Positions 5,151-5,531 of a stretch of 5,531 nucleotides of DNA are shown here, piece after piece. Position 1 is the first letter of the stretch, and every line of letters begins with the position of its first letter. This DNA is from Candidatus Neomicrothrix sp. UBA881. Lineage in GTDB: Bacteria; Actinomycetota; Acidimicrobiia; Acidimicrobiales; MedAcidi-G1. Both the position numbers and the translations under genes were made by a program. The notes below the pieces were generated by a model. That model worked only from the letters and a program-made list of their open reading frames with translations, searched no databases and was not told the origin of the DNA. The stretch covers positions 1 through 5,531 of the forward strand of contig DBFL01000011.1 in NCBI GenBank assembly GCA_002294285.1. Reading direction: 5' to 3'.

Positions 5151-5531
5151 ATGGGAAAAGTTCAACAACTATCACCTGAAGCCCATAAGCGCCTTTTAGA
5201 TGAACATGAGGACTTAACCACACGCGGGCGGATAGATATCGCAAAAAAAATTGAAACTGCACGCGAACTTGGGGATCTATCGGAAAATGGTGACTATCAA
5301 GCGGCAAAAGAGGAGCAGGGAAAAATGGAAACCCGTATAGCTCAACTTGCTTCAATATTAGAAAATGCTGAAATAGTGTCGATTTCTGAGGGTGCAGTTG
5401 ACGAAGTCTCTTTGGGTTCGATTGTTTCACTCCTATACGAAGGAGACTCTGAACCTGAAAAGATGCTGGTTGGCTCGATTGAAGAGCAAAGAGAAGGCTT
5501 AGAAGTTTTATCACCTGAGTCTCCTCTTGGT
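5151..5531 (+). CDS. greA: Transcription elongation factor GreA, 3'-truncated
   Basis: GreA enters the secondary channel of RNA polymerase and stimulates cleavage of backtracked transcripts. The window holds 127 codons of a family usually near 158, so the FKBP-like C-terminal domain is cut off. The N-terminal antiparallel coiled coil covers about residues 8-78. Its tip carries the acidic pair Asp42 and Glu45 in LGDLSENGDY, the residues that coordinate the catalytic Mg ion in characterised GreA. ENGDYQAAKEEQGKMETRI closely resembles actinobacterial GreA, where an ENGGYHAAKEEQGK form is typical, and is the best taxonomic clue here. ATG 5151 gives the normal N terminus; in-frame GTG 5115 and TTG 5118 are possible but would add residues unlike the family. 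It is divergent from the ilvE operon, with 109 bases between its start and that of the leader peptide. Confidence 0.96.
   Translation, partial: MGKVQQLSPEAHKRLLDEHEDLTTRGRIDIAKKIETARELGDLSENGDYQAAKEEQGKMETRIAQLASILENAEIVSISEGAVDEVSLGSIVSLLYEGDSEPEKMLVGSIEEQREGLEVLSPESPLG

Overview
The window looks like part of an actinobacterial chromosome with modest GC content, possibly from a marine Acidimicrobiia-like lineage. The phylum call rests mainly on the GreA tip sequence (ENGDYQAAKEEQGK), which has the actinobacterial form, and on start sites that look leaderless (a TANNNT box, six bases, then ATG or GTG). The class-level call is only an impression.

Layout. Bases 2-1675 (+) carry the 3' part of a gene for a large protein with two consecutive alpha/beta-hydrolase domains; its 5' end lies outside the window. 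It converges, with a 6-base gap, on a three-gene minus-strand cluster read right to left: ilvE (4921-4004, branched-chain aminotransferase), cimA (4014-2398, citramalate synthase, overlapping ilvE by 11 bases) and an aquaporin gene (2353-1682). Right of ilvE is a 229-base divergent region, and then greA (+, 5151 to the right edge, 3'-truncated).

The most interesting part is the ilvE leader. It has a candidate promoter (5078-5048), a 10-residue ORF MGKACLVIII (5041-5009) that ends in five consecutive Leu/Val/Ile codons, a perfect 8-bp hairpin, and a textbook intrinsic terminator on the minus strand 35 bases before the ilvE start. I read this as a ribosome-mediated transcription attenuator that senses branched-chain amino acids, chiefly isoleucine. 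A 10-bp alternative pairing between the start of the leader ORF and the 5' arm of the terminator is a candidate antiterminator.

How the genes fit together. CimA condenses pyruvate and acetyl-CoA to (R)-citramalate, the entry to threonine-independent isoleucine synthesis, and IlvE performs the last transamination of Ile, Leu and Val. An Ile-rich leader peptide in front of this pair matches the pathway. The aquaporin has no evident link to it and may have its own promoter. greA, the transcript-cleavage factor, is transcribed divergently and appears unrelated in function.
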